A stretch of DNA of 64,000 nt from Schizochytrium sp. TIO01 (GCA_004764695.1 SMSO01000014.1:571148-635147); one strand, 5' to 3'. Counted from the first letter of the stretch, positions 51,139 through 61,857 are shown. Notes: generated by a model not told the origin, from the sequence alone. Numbers and translations: made by a program.

Positions 51139-52176
51139 ATGGCCTCCGGCAGTGGCGAACGAGCCCAGGTAGCCCTGGTGCAGTTCAGGCCTGCCTGGGC
51201 CGAGCAGGCCTACTTGCGATGGGCAGGCATTGCTCATGTGGTAGAGAACTGGTCCCAGCCGTGGAGCTCCTCTGCAGGCGAACTTCCCCAGCTACACGGG
51301 AAGGACCGCAGCATTGTGCCCTCTCGTGAGATTATCAGATATCTCCGCGGCGTGAGCGACCTCGATGAAAAACTCTCAGACGGTCAGCGAGCGCAGCTGG
51401 CTGGCTTTGAGAGCCTCATTCGAAACGACCTTCGCGTAGCGCTTGAGTGGAGCAGATGGGCTGACGATGAGCATTACACGCAGGTCACGCGCAAGATCCT
51501 GCTCGAGGTCCTTCCGTTCCCACTTAGCTACGCCTATACTTGGTTCCAGAGAAAAGCTGTCATGTTCAGATTGCATCAGCACCACAGTATCGACTCCGAA
51601 GAAAGCGCAAAACGCGTGGCACGCCAAGCGTATGAGGCCCTCGCTCTCCAACTTGGCGATGGACCGTGGATGTTTGGGTCTATCGGACCCACGAGCCTCG
51701 ATTGCCTCGTCTTTGGACACCTTATGGACGCCTTGCGCGAACCCATCGGCGCGGTATGCTTCAAGATGCACCCTAATCTGGTTGACTTTTGCAAACGCGT
51801 GCAGGAAGAGCTTTTTGACAAACCCAAACCAGCGGTGGCGAAGCTTTGTGGTCTCGCTGGCGAACGTAACCGTTTTTCTGAGAGTCAGGGCTTCAACACT
51901 GTGTACCATCAGTCAGCGATGCGACTCTCGAGTTGGGCTGAGGATGAGGTTCCACTGGCAGCATCTGAGGAAGAAGGCATGACAAAGCGCGAGCGCGACT
52001 TCCAGGAGGGTTCTCGCAACGCTGTCCTCCTCGCTGGTGGAGTCGTTGCAGGCTACTTGCTGTACTCCAACTTTGTCAACTTTTCCCTCGAGGATGATGA
52101 TGACGACTACTACGACGAGTATGATGAGGACGATGAGTATTACGATGAAGATGATGATGAGGAGGAGGAAGACTAA
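51139..52176 (+). CDS. Metaxin-like mitochondrial outer-membrane import protein
   Basis: From ATG 51139 the protein is 345 residues; an upstream GTG was not used. The N-terminal part (RAQVALVQFRPAWAEQAYLRWAGI) is a thioredoxin-like fold. A glutathione-transferase-like helical half follows, with AYEALALQLGDGPWMFG and SIGPTSLDCLVFGHL, which correspond to the conserved metaxin/Tom37 region (L-x-FGD-x-P, then D-A-x-x-F/G-H-L). A C-terminal membrane span lies at about 290-312. A tail of about 30 residues made almost only of Asp, Glu and Tyr follows, which is unusual. Metaxins and Sam37 assist beta-barrel insertion by the SAM complex at the outer membrane. Length fits the family (about 300-330) plus the tail. 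Confidence 0.8.
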   Translation: MASGSGERAQVALVQFRPAWAEQAYLRWAGIAHVVENWSQPWSSSAGELPQLHGKDRSIVPSREIIRYLRGVSDLDEKLSDGQRAQLAGFESLIRNDLRVALEWSRWADDEHYTQVTRKILLEVLPFPLSYAYTWFQRKAVMFRLHQHHSIDSEESAKRVARQAYEALALQLGDGPWMFGSIGPTSLDCLVFGHLMDALREPIGAVCFKMHPNLVDFCKRVQEELFDKPKPAVAKLCGLAGERNRFSESQGFNTVYHQSAMRLSSWAEDEVPLAASEEEGMTKRERDFQEGSRNAVLLAGGVVAGYLLYSNFVNFSLEDDDDDYYDEYDEDDEYYDEDDDEEEED

Positions 52177-52827
52177 AAGTCAAAGTCTTAAGACTGAAGC
52201 TTTAGGCTACAATCTTAGGATTTGTCAAATTAATATTCGCCTTCTTCTTTAAATTGTCCATTCTTTCTTTCCTTCATATTTTTTTTAAGCAAAAAAGCAA
52301 AATTTGAACAGCCACTACAGCTACAACTTTCACTTGATACACGGAACATGTACATCTTGCTGTCAACAACCCTTCCGAAAAATCGATAACTTTCAATTAT
52401 GCTTCGGTTGGTTTAGATGCTTACACTCAAATACCTACATGCTCAAATTAAATTTGGTTTGGGCCTTCAAAACAGAGCAAATGCTCCTTAGCCAAAGGAA
52501 TGGTTGTCAAGGAATAGAAGCTGTTTAACCTAAGGAATTAGACTTCTTTCCTTTTTTCTTTATGAAGAAGAAATGGGGGAGAGGCCTAGGTAGAGAAAGA
52601 TGACAAAAAAACTCTTTTTTTTTTAACTTCATGATCACAAATGATAGATCCGTCTGCGTGCTTCACTACTTCTTCATGGTCGTACATGTGTGCACCTTGG
52701 TCACGATTGGCTAAATCAAATATTGCTATGCCTCCCATACCAGGAAATTATTAGATGGTGACGGTGCTGGAGTTTGTCTCTGTAGTGAAGATGGTCGCAA
52801 CGAAAAGTCTGCACTGAGGACAAGTGT
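52177..52827. other. Convergent spacer
   Basis: About 650 bases between the metaxin (plus) and CDP-DAG synthase (minus) genes. Two T runs (about 52277-52285 and 52613-52624). No gene seen. Confidence 0.5.
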
Positions 52828-54427
52828 TTACGGAATTAGTCCCTGTTGCTGCAAACCCTGACCCAGACGTTCGTAAAGAAGAAGCTTTTCCTCGTTGCCG
52901 AGCTGGAGCAAGAGTCGTAGCACCACCTCAGGAGACGGGGTTCCGTCGAGCGAACGCGCGACGCGAGCCTGGTAGTAAACATAGACGAACATACCCATAA
53001 GCACCTGACAATCCATCCGGTCTACAGCGCCACCATGACCCGGGATAGAGTCTCCAAAATCCTTGATCTTAAAAGCACGCTTGAAGCCCGAAGCGAAGAA
53101 TCCACCAAACGGCGCTACAATAGAGGCAAATATGGCCATCCAGATCACGTGCTCATCCATCTGCTGTACCTGAAAGTTTGCCATAGACTCCGGTAATATT
53201 GAGCTCATCTTAGGACCAATAACATCTGAGAGCGCGTGGTATTCGTAGATTGGGTCCAGCTGACAGTCCGGCCAGTACTCGAGACGAAAGCCGCGGCGCT
53301 CACAGACCATCAAACCGAATTTTGTGTAAAGTCTGGACATGATGAAGCCAATAACCATGGTTGCAAGCCAGCCACCCATGAAACCTTCCCAAGTCTTCTT
53401 GGGTGATAGCTTGATCAGCGGGGTCCGGCCAAAGAAAAAGCCAAAAATATACGCCCAGATATCATTACAAATAACCAAGGAGCAGGGCAGAAGAAACCAC
53501 ACCAGACCATTGAACATGTTGCTGACCAATGTGGAGCTCTGCACTACCACCATTAAAAGTGTTACATGACAATATGCAAACTGTTTGAATTGGTATCTGT
53601 AATAGTGTTTCTTGAGACTCCACACAAAGAGAATGAGGCCAAAGGCATATAACAAAAAGCAGTACAGCTCAAACTTTTGCAGGTGATCCGAGATCTTGAA
53701 ACCAAAATGGTGACGCAGCGAGTGCATCAAGAAATGTTCTTCAAGCGTCTTGCCATAACTACTCAAATACAATAGTTCAAAGCGCCACAGTCTGAGTTAG
53801 TTTATATCATAAATTGCAAACATACACATTAAAACCCCAACAAGCCAAGTAACATTTAGCCGCTTCATTCTACACTGTTCAATAAAAATATGGTATCCAC
53901 CTTAATATTGAGGAGTTGCTGACAATCAAGCGAAGTATCGACATAGTTTGCTGAGCAAATTCTTGTGCCAGGAGAACTTCTACTCCAGTTGATTGAGCCA
54001 CAAGAGAAACTTACATGAAGATAGAGGTAACGAGAAACCAATACACATAAAGGAATTTAAATCCGGGCAAATCGCGTTCACTTGACTCGTTCATTTGGAT
54101 GAACACAAGCTCTTTGTACATGAGGGCCTGGATAATGAAGACCAGCACTGCACAGCCCATCTGTTGAAGGTAAACCACGATGAAGAGGAATGCGAAGATC
54201 ATGACAAGCGACCAGGATGCCCGTGTCACAAAGCTTTGAAACCTAGTCTCTGTGGTTGCATCTCGCAAGAGCGTCACAGGGGCCGCGTTTCCGTCCTCTT
54301 CCTCTTCCTCTACCGAGGACATGGACGAGGCACTATCCGCATGGCGTAGGTTACGCTCGCTCAGACTCGCCTCGCTCTCAGAGTCCGCAGATTGGTTGCG
54401 TTTTCGCTGACGGAGTTCCGAAGCCAT
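52828..54427 (-). CDS. CDS1: CDP-diacylglycerol synthase (two exons, 54427-54015 and 53791-52828)
   Basis: Splicing gives 458 residues from ATG 54427. A basic, Ser/Glu-rich cytosolic leader of about 65 residues precedes several membrane spans. Exon 2 carries SPKKTWEGFMGG and the CDP-alcohol/phosphatidate cytidylyltransferase signature KDFGDSIPGHGGAVDRMDCQ, with the metal-binding Asp residues and the invariant Gly-His-Gly-Gly. The enzyme makes CDP-diacylglycerol from phosphatidate and CTP in the ER, the precursor of phosphatidylinositol and cardiolipin. Length equals animal and plant CDS enzymes (about 420-460). An in-frame GTG two codons upstream of the ATG was not used. Confidence 0.94.
53792..54014 (-). 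other. CDP-DAG synthase intron, phase 2
   Basis: Donor GTAAGT follows TCTTCAT. The acceptor is in AAACTAACTCAG|A. The split codon is AT|A. The branch-like CTAAC sits directly against the acceptor, only four bases before the end of the intron. Without splicing the first exon ends at a TAA immediately after the donor. Confidence 0.9.
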
Positions 54428-56898
54428 TTTCACAAACTTGAAGACACCTCCGCAATTAATCAGTCCTCAAATATTGAACGCAGATTTCAATCTTGAGATT
54501 TTTAAATCCTGCGCCGACGACGACACCGACGACGCCGACAATGGTCTCAATCAACGAAGATGCCGGCACCCTAAGATACCAAACAGAAAAACCTTTGTGC
54601 CAAGCGCGGAGTTGCAGCGGGAGAACCGCAAGCAAACGCACCCGCGGAACCCAGACGGCCTACGTCGCCGACGCCAGAGCGTCCTCAGCGATCCCAGCGC
54701 GAGCTTGATCAGGATTTGCCTGTTGCCTCCTTTCTCCTCTTTCCTTCCCTTTGTGGCTTTTATTGTATGATGCAGTAGGTAAGTATTATGAGGTCTTGGA
54801 TTTCATTGCTCCTTCTTTTCCTTGCCTCTCTTTTCGTGTCTGTCGGTCGCCTATCGCCTATTTATGCGCCATTTGTCTACTGTGTGGGGCCGCCAATACT
54901 TCACTTGAGTGTTGCATTGTCCATTTGTGTCCCCTTCCACAAGTGAGTTATAGCGGAAAGTCGACCACCCTCGTGGAAGGGAGGGAATAGTCTACTTGCG
55001 ATGGGCGCTTCTGCAGTTATACAAAGCAACTTAAAGTACACTATAGGGTGTCGCAAGTGCAGAATTCAGTTGAGGCCCAGGGACCTGAGATCTTCAGAAT
55101 AGTCCACACCATTGGAAGCTGAGCTAACTCTAACTCGCCTTTTATGCGTGCTCAATTCATCTCTTATGTTTGCTTTGCTGGTGTAAGCTGCTTCACTGCT
55201 TGGTCTTGTTGAGAAGGAAAGCTGCGTAGTTGTGAGTTTGCTCATCCATCCCTAAAACCAAGAAGCATCGAGAGATCCTCCTCGTGTTGCACAAACTATT
55301 ACAAAGGTACCTACCTATCTACTTATTAGTAATACTTTATCGTCTTTTCAGTGGGTACTATTTATTACCTATACAGTAATAAGAATGATCGATCAGGCAA
55401 CAAGAAGAATATAGAACATCACAAATAACCTATCTCCAGTTTCATTAAAGAGTGGCAGGTAACCCTGGCAGTCAGGCAAATACATGATGACAATAAGCCG
55501 AAACTTGAACTTAGTTTACTTTACATTTTGAACATAACTTCACGTGTGAATTAGTTCGTGTAGCTGATAAAACCTATTTACGGAAACAGTCAGTTCTAAT
55601 CCTTGCACCAGACAAAGATCAGGATTGGGAAGAACACCTAGAACATCAAGAGAGAATTGGAACTTGTAGAACACAATAAGCAAGAAGTGAACTAGAATAC
55701 AGGTGAAAATTAGGATATAATATGTGGACTCTGAAAGAGTAATACATTTGCACAACCCATTTTAGAGAAGCTCATACACTGTCCGAAGGATTCCTTATGT
55801 TCTGTTATATTTCTATAAAAGAATATTCTATTAGATGTTGTAGTAGGAAAATTAAAATTTGACAACACATACGCTTTTGATTAGTTAGTCTAAATACTGA
55901 TACTTGCCTAAGACTATGTTAATAAGGAGCAATAATATGAACAGCGGAGAACTTTTGGAATTGGATCCGTTGAACAGCTAGAATCTGACCTGGCACAGTT
56001 CTGTTCCTCAAGTAAGAAAAGGCAATTCAACCTGGGGCACAGCTTGAAGGTGTATTGACAAGTGGAAAACATTGAGGGGCTGCTGAAGTCATTTCAGGAT
56101 AGTCAACCATAGCATGATATGCTAACAGCAAATAAAGGGCGATTTCAATGATTATTATAAATGGAAAATTTCTGAAGCTAAAATATTTAACAAGGGATTA
56201 AGGAAGAGTCACACGAGTGTGCACGGCAAATAATATTGTATATATATGAATATATTGTGTTAGGCACACTTAATATAATGAACTCACGTATAGTCAGTGA
56301 TCAATGCTCAGAAACATACTACACAGGTGTGAAGGCACACGAACTCAAAGTTTCTTCTCTTACTTTGTCTACTTATTAGAAGCAGCGCGCCTTCTTTCAT
56401 TCTCTAGTTCTTAAGTTGACATTAATAAACACAAATAGAACCTGAATAGTAGATACCGGCGTAGCTTTCTAGCTGCCATACTTTTCGGTCATTTTATGTT
56501 TAGGGTGAAAGTCCCACTTTGGAGTCTCGAATGGAAGACACTTAGTCAAATATGATTAGGCATCTTTCCTTAACCGGACATACCGGAACTCTTGCATAGT
56601 TGACACCCTGATTTGGTAAATGCATCCTATTTGGCGGTAGGGAATTGTAGAGGCTCCGCTGCCGCGAGGTCCGGACGAGAGCAGTATAGCGGAAGTTCTA
56701 GTGCGCGTACACACGCAAGTACACGAGTCTGTATCATTGTTTACTTACCATATTGAATAGCTTAGATAGAAGCTGCAACAAGCAAGTAAACATTTGCATG
56801 TGGTTTCGCAGAAGACGATTGAAGTGTGCGAACGTAGCTGACGTAGCGGATGCTGCGGACACAATAAGTACTGCGGACGCGTAAAGGAGAGGCGCTGA

Positions 56899-57093
56899 TC
56901 AGCGTAGGCCTTTCGAGTGGGAGGATTGGCTGGAGGTTTTACCGAATTGGTTGTAGGGGTCTGTGGATACACTATAGGAAAGAAATCGTGGCATCGCCTC
57001 TGCCGCTTTCGATCCTTTCCTGGCCTCCACGGAAGAATATTCAGCCTCTTGCTCTGGCAAGCCGCAGACATAGCCATTCGGCGGTGCGGGCAT
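56899..57093 (-). CDS. Possible 64-aa protein, divergent to G-alpha
   Basis: ATG 57093 opens 64 codons (MPAPPNGYVCGLPEQEAEYS and on) ending in TGA. Composition is balanced and hydrophilic, codons are like those of neighbouring genes, and no low-complexity run is present. It would be read away from the G-alpha gene, sharing a promoter region of about 200 bases. No family recognised. A second minus-strand frame (57077-56745, 110 aa) overlaps it, so one of the two is spurious. Confidence 0.33.
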   Translation of the reverse strand: MPAPPNGYVCGLPEQEAEYSSVEARKGSKAAEAMPRFLSYSVSTDPYNQFGKTSSQSSHSKGLR

Positions 57094-57191
57094 AATCAAC
57101 GATTATTGAGCCTTCTTCTCAAACGCAAACCTACATCTGTCACAGCTGCTTGTAAGCTTACACCTGATTAAGCTATTCCACCAGACGAGTT

Positions 57192-57248
57192 GCTCGCCAC
57201 GATTCTCGTCAGTTTCAGGTGCTTGAACTCAAGGCTTTCGTGGCGAGC
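57192..57248 (+). promoter_or_regulatory. 11-bp inverted repeat in the G-alpha leader
   Basis: GCTCGCCACGA (57192-57202) and TCGTGGCGAGC (57238-57248) are perfect reverse complements separated by 35 bases. The element lies 42 bases before the G-alpha ATG. Confidence 0.6.
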
Positions 57249-57270
57249 CTTGCCCTGTGAAAGGGCAAGG
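57248..57270 (+). promoter_or_regulatory. 9-bp hairpin directly before the G-alpha ATG
   Basis: CCTTGCCCT (57248-57256) pairs with AGGGCAAGG (57262-57270) around a GTGAA loop. It touches the preceding inverted repeat and ends 19 bases before ATG 57290. As RNA the two would form adjoining stems able to hinder scanning; this effect is inferred. Confidence 0.6.
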
Positions 57271-57289
57271 TTGGCCACGTGGTGAAACC

Positions 57290-58630
57290 ATGGGTGGGGC
57301 ATGCACCACGCAGCGCGCTCAAACTACAAAAAATGTGATTAAGCTTCTTTTACTTGGTTGCCCAAGCGTCGGTAAATCGACCGTGTTTAAACAGCTTACT
57401 TTACTCTATAATAATGGCTTTGATGAAGGGCAGCGACGAGCTATACGTGAGTATATCCTCCTCGATATTTTCGACTCTTTATTGAGAATTGCAGAAGTTG
57501 TTCGACAGCGAGATGGCGACGACTTCAGAGTCGATACTGCGTTGCAAGACCAGTTACGAAAGATTTTAGATGCAAAAGATGCAGCCGATGGATCCTCTGC
57601 CTCTCAAATGGATTTATCAGCAGCTTCATCCCCAAAAGATAAGTTAGACCTTTCAAGTCCAGCCAGCGACGCGTATGTTAAGGATTTGCTGACCACTGTA
57701 GCAAGGATCCTCCAGGATGCAAAAGTGACGCGCGCGATGGCTCAGCTACAAGAGCAAAAGTTGCAATTGAGAAGCTTCAATTTGCGCGACTCAGCTATGG
57801 GCAGCAATGCTTCGGCTGGTGAGGGGCCCAGTCAAAGTGTTTCAGAGATGGATAGTTCTAGCACGATAGGTTTACCAATAGAGAAGCAGAGAAGTTCGTT
57901 AAGATCCACTGCAGCACAAGCAGCAGAAATTGCAGCTCAGACTGCACGACATATACAACTCCCTGAATCTTGGGATCACTACTTAAATCGTTTGCGTGAC
58001 ATGACTTCTGTGGATGCATATATACCAAGCGATGATGATATTTTGCGATTACGAAGAGTCACTGAAGAAGCGGCAAGTATTACTTTCCAGCAACAACTTA
58101 ATTGGCCACCAGGAACCAATGACCAAGTGATTGTGCCTGTACAGTGCGTAGATGTTGGTGGCCAGGTTCAACATGAGTATGATTGGGTTCAACACGGAGA
58201 TAACGTGACAGCTGTATTGTACGTAATGTGTCCTTCTGACTTTGACACATACACCGAAGATGGGGAGAACAAGCTCCGGCAGTCGTTTACGCTTTTGCGT
58301 AAAGTTGCCTCTGCGGAGATTTTCCTAACTGCCCAGATTATTATTCTCTTCAATAAGTCAGACCTTCTTGAAGAAAAACTCAAGTACGCAAAATTTTCGG
58401 ACTTCTCGAGGAGTTACAAAGGCAAGAACAACTCAAAAGACATAACAGCTTTTCTTGAACGCAAATGCCGCCACATTGTTGACTCGGCTCGCCAAGACTC
58501 GAACAAAGACGTCAACCAGGTATATACTGTTAAAACCTGTGCTATTGAAACAACGCTCATGTCCGCTGTGCTTAAACGTGTTTTATTCGGATTGTTTGAG
58601 TCGACATTTCGTCAAATCTGGCCTGCATAA
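57290..58630 (+). CDS. Divergent heterotrimeric G-protein alpha subunit
   Basis: From ATG 57290 the protein is 446 residues. It begins MGGACTTQ, a site for N-myristoylation and palmitoylation as in G-alpha. The P-loop is GCPSVGKST at 23-31 (usual GAGESGKST). The switch I region is RRVTEEA at 255-261, with Arg and Thr in the expected places. Switch II is DVGGQ at 288-292, keeping the catalytic Gln but followed by VQHEYDW. The guanine sites are FNKSD (355-358) and TCAIET (about 416-421). The helical domain holds about 95 extra Ser-rich residues (roughly 100-225). It would signal from membrane receptors. The changes in the P-loop and switch II make normal GTP turnover and partner choice uncertain. 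The last residues (FRQIWPA) lack the usual receptor-binding end. Confidence 0.85.
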   Translation: MGGACTTQRAQTTKNVIKLLLLGCPSVGKSTVFKQLTLLYNNGFDEGQRRAIREYILLDIFDSLLRIAEVVRQRDGDDFRVDTALQDQLRKILDAKDAADGSSASQMDLSAASSPKDKLDLSSPASDAYVKDLLTTVARILQDAKVTRAMAQLQEQKLQLRSFNLRDSAMGSNASAGEGPSQSVSEMDSSSTIGLPIEKQRSSLRSTAAQAAEIAAQTARHIQLPESWDHYLNRLRDMTSVDAYIPSDDDILRLRRVTEEAASITFQQQLNWPPGTNDQVIVPVQCVDVGGQVQHEYDWVQHGDNVTAVLYVMCPSDFDTYTEDGENKLRQSFTLLRKVASAEIFLTAQIIILFNKSDLLEEKLKYAKFSDFSRSYKGKNNSKDITAFLERKCRHIVDSARQDSNKDVNQVYTVKTCAIETTLMSAVLKRVLFGLFESTFRQIWPA

Positions 58631-60720
58631 ACTTTCTGACATGCATATTATTCTCGGCTCCTTGTCTTCTTTTGCAGAAACGAAAGGCAATCATCTTCTT
58701 CATGTTTGTCCATGTTGTTGAATGAATATGAAATGCCCTTTTGCGAACCGCAAATGAATGGATGGTTGGCACAAGTGTCTATATGTTTCATTAAATTTGA
58801 ATGCGTCGTGTGCGTGACAATATCTAACACCGCAAAAAACAGTGCGACGGGTGGAGTCCTTGAATGTTTGACCATTTTTACTTCGTGGCATGACTCAAGA
58901 TAAATGAATAAAATATATTGCGAATTTTAGATTGTTTGATTGCGAATTGTATTATTGTTTTTCACAAGATGAGTTTGATGTGGTTAGCAAAGCAAGAAAT
59001 GATCTACAAATTCTGATTTACAACGTATACGTTCCTTGATGATTTTGCAGGACTTCGAATAGTTAGATATGTGTAGATACATAAAGAATACAGTTATATC
59101 AGCAGGGTATGAAATAGATCACATATCCGCATGACATTATTTGTTTGGTCAATTTCTTTCAGGCAATTGCCCTTTTGGTTTGTAAACTGAAAAAGTTATA
59201 CCTTGTGAGCTTCCGATAATTTTTTTCGTCAAACTTTGCACTATCTGCGTAGGCACTACTGAGCCAATCAAATCAATAACCTGACCTTGTTCTGTGCATT
59301 GTTCTGAGATTAGGTATGCCCCTTCTCGACATTCGTGCCCCTGCTAGTGCCAAATATCGCATCTGCCAAATGAAATGTTGCTCGTGGATTCGTGGTCCCT
59401 ATGATCTTTCAGATAAAAATAAGTGTGAAAGCCCATTCCTATCTTAAGCTTGCGATGGGCTCAAACCATCAAAATAAGTATCTTCTCCTCGTGGATTTCT
59501 CATCAAATATCGAGTCAGCATCGTCATCGGACACGCGAATCTGAATCGCAGATACGGTTGCACTGGCCTTGAACAGGTAGGTATGAAGGAAGGCGCCCTG
59601 CGCTATCCAGCAAACCAGTAGAAGGGCGCGCATATGTTTGTAGATCCAAGTTGAGAGTGGTGTTTCTTTCTGGTCACTCCGAAGCACCATTTCCGTGGGT
59701 GTGCGAGTAGGTCAGCCTTCCGGATCACAAGTATCTTTCGCTTTCCTTCATCTTCATCTTCATCTTCATCTCAAACCTTGAATGAAACCTGCAAGATACA
59801 AGGTGTCACGAACAGGAATATTACACGCATAGGCAGTGAGCGAGCGAGCGAGCGCTTCAACTTCGCTCGCAGATTTGTTGGTTGGTATGGGGCCCATCTG
59901 AAGGCACGTGCGATAGATAGTTCATGCATACTTGTCATTCACTTCAAGGTTTCACCGCCTAATGGGTCCTCATGTGTAGAAGTATGTACGTATGCGTCCT
60001 TCATTTCAAAAGACTATCGAAGAGGCGAAATATGGACTCGACCACGTTGTCACATACTGTTTTGACTTTATATTTATTTCATTTGCTTTGATATGTTTTT
60101 AATTTTCATTAAAATAGAGAAAGAAATAATGAAAAGTTTCATGAAAAACTCAAAGTTTATATGCGAAAATAAATAAAACTCTGAAAGAAAGCGAACAGTA
60201 AAAAGAGTATTTCATCAAAACAAAACAAAACAAAACAAAACAAAACAAAATCAATAACTGAATGAACGAAACCGAGGGACAGCTGGACGCAGATGTGGAG
60301 CTCGCTAGCTCTTCAAAGCTCTCTTCGTGCACAGGCATGCAGTGAAAACCCAACCAGAGCCACCCCATCTCCAGGGGCAATCTCAGCGACGCGTTGGAGC
60401 TTTTGCTGGTTTACAAAGTTTTGACGGCGAGGATCAGAAGACGAAGGCATGATGATTGCTGAGGCCACTGTTTCCTTCTTATAAAAGGCCAACATAAAGT
60501 ACCTACCAAGGGTGACACAAATGTGTTCCTATTCGTAACTACGACGATGATTTCTTAACGAAGCCGCGTCTCTTTCGAAGCAGAGAAGGAATGGCGTCGC
60601 TCTGATGGACAATGAAAAGATCAGAAGGGATGACGCATTGATCGTCACCGAAGCCGCCTTCTTCGGCGAAAGGTACTTACTTGGAGTGAGCTACTAATTC
60701 CTTCGGTTTTCATCGCAAAT
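58631..60720. other. Gene-poor region right of G-alpha
   Basis: AT-rich, with no nameable gene. An open frame without ATG runs from about 59652 to 60065 (plus), starting with a (TCATCT)n stretch. A (CAAAA)n run lies at 60216-60250. A 45-codon minus-strand ORF from ATG 60450 to 60313 (SSSDPRRQNFVNQQKLQRVA and on) follows a TATAAG-like element near 60480 and could be a small gene or first exon. Confidence 0.4.
60216..60250. repeat. (CAAAA)n microsatellite
   Basis: Seven perfect CAAAA units. Confidence 0.95.
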
Positions 60721-61556
60721 TCAGTTCAGAAACACAGGGTTTTGCGCAGAAAGCGAGCCCAAGAAAGAGCCCTGGAAATATGCGCTGCCGTGTTTGAGCT
60801 GTTTAAGCTCGCGATCGTTAACCTTTTCTGGTGGGACTGACGCGGCTTTGGCCTTCTTCTTTCGCCAGGAGACCTGAACTTCGAAAATATAATCAAGTTT
60901 GCTAAAAGTAAAAACAGGCTGTCAACCACCCTCTGGAAGGCAAAGGAGGAACGAAGAAACAAAGAACACCAATTAGGAGGATATATAGGGAGAGACTAGT
61001 AGTCCATATGTAAAATTGAACACCGCCACCACCTCCTCTGTCTACTATCATCATTATTATTATTATTATTGAAGTTGTTATTATCATTATAGAATTAGTT
61101 TTCTAAACTAAAAAAATCTATTTTAAAAATAACTGTAAATTGTAATCTATTTCTATAATAGGCGGTAGGTAGTCAGAATGGCGAAGAAGAGACCGTGGAA
61201 ACTGGGCACGATCCTGAACCCGAGTGGATGAGAGCATGGAGATTGCCCAGAAAGACTCAGACTATCTCAATGCCAACGCTGGTGTGCTTTTAGAATTAGA
61301 AGCGCGACCATTACATTGCGGGAGCTGCGATGGTTCAAGGTTTTCGTTCTTTGTCGAGATTTATAACCATCGATAAGTTGGGAGAGAGAACACTTAGATT
61401 CAAGGATGGACCTTTGGAAATGCGACAGCTCATTTGCACGCGTTGAAAGCAGCAAACGAACAAGCTCGACACCAAACGACTCCCACATAACAAAGCTTCG
61501 CTTTGGATGCACATTCCACTCGGCTTGTTTGGCTTCGTCGCTGATGATCTCGAATA
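60721..61556 (-). CDS. Possible spliced gene of unknown function (exons 61556-61315 and 60873-60721)
   Basis: Two minus-strand stretches read like exons. The first (VFEIISDEAKQAEWNVHPKR and on, 80 codons) begins after CACTTGCAG and reaches a GTAATG donor at 61314. The second begins after GAAGTTCAG at 60874 and runs 50 codons (VSWRKKKAKA, then EKVNDRELKQLKHGSAYF) to TGA 60721. The phases agree when they are joined. There is no ATG in the first stretch, so at least one upstream exon would be missing. No family is recognised. Each stretch alone could be chance; the matching splice phase adds modest support. Confidence 0.3.
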
Positions 61557-61705
61557 CTGCAAGTGCAATTGTTTAGTGTAGACAGATCTTGGCGTCTGTG
61601 GCGCTTGCGAATTTGTCCTGAGTGACTTCATATAGTTGTGTGCGATGCAACCGAGGAAACAATCTCGCAAAGCTCTGCTACTCCTGAAAGTCAGAGTCCT
61701 TCACA

Positions 61706-61857
61706 TTATGTCGTCCTTGGCGCAGAAGCTCCCCTCGTACCTCGCCACGTTTCGTTTTGCTGGCGTCGCTAGAGCTGTGGTGCAACTCAGTTTCTCAACA
61801 AAGAAACAAGCAACGCAAGAAAGGCGATTGCTCGCTCCCGAGTTTCCACGTTTCTGA
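61706..61857 (+). CDS. Doubtful short ORF
   Basis: Methionines at about 61651 and 61706 open a frame of 49-70 codons ending at 61857 (LAQKLPSYLATFRFAGVARA and on). It has Leu/Arg/Ala content like a mitochondrial leader. A minus-strand frame (61701-61931) is open over the same bases. No family recognised. Confidence 0.18.

Larger units (their letters stand above)
54428..57289. other. 2.9-kb spacer between CDP-DAG synthase and G-alpha
   Basis: Near the left end, frames with Arg/Thr-rich translations (54438-54770) overlap the CDP-DAG synthase leader and are probably not real. From about 55250 to 56700 the sequence is AT-rich without credible genes. At the right end a small minus-strand ORF (56899-57093) and two hairpins in the G-alpha leader are listed separately. 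Confidence 0.45.

Noticed and set aside
15771-52176. A mitochondrial gene cluster or operon
   Set aside because: Six genes have mitochondrial roles, but they lie on both strands, tens of kilobases apart, with unrelated genes between them. Since many nuclear genes serve mitochondria, chance is sufficient.
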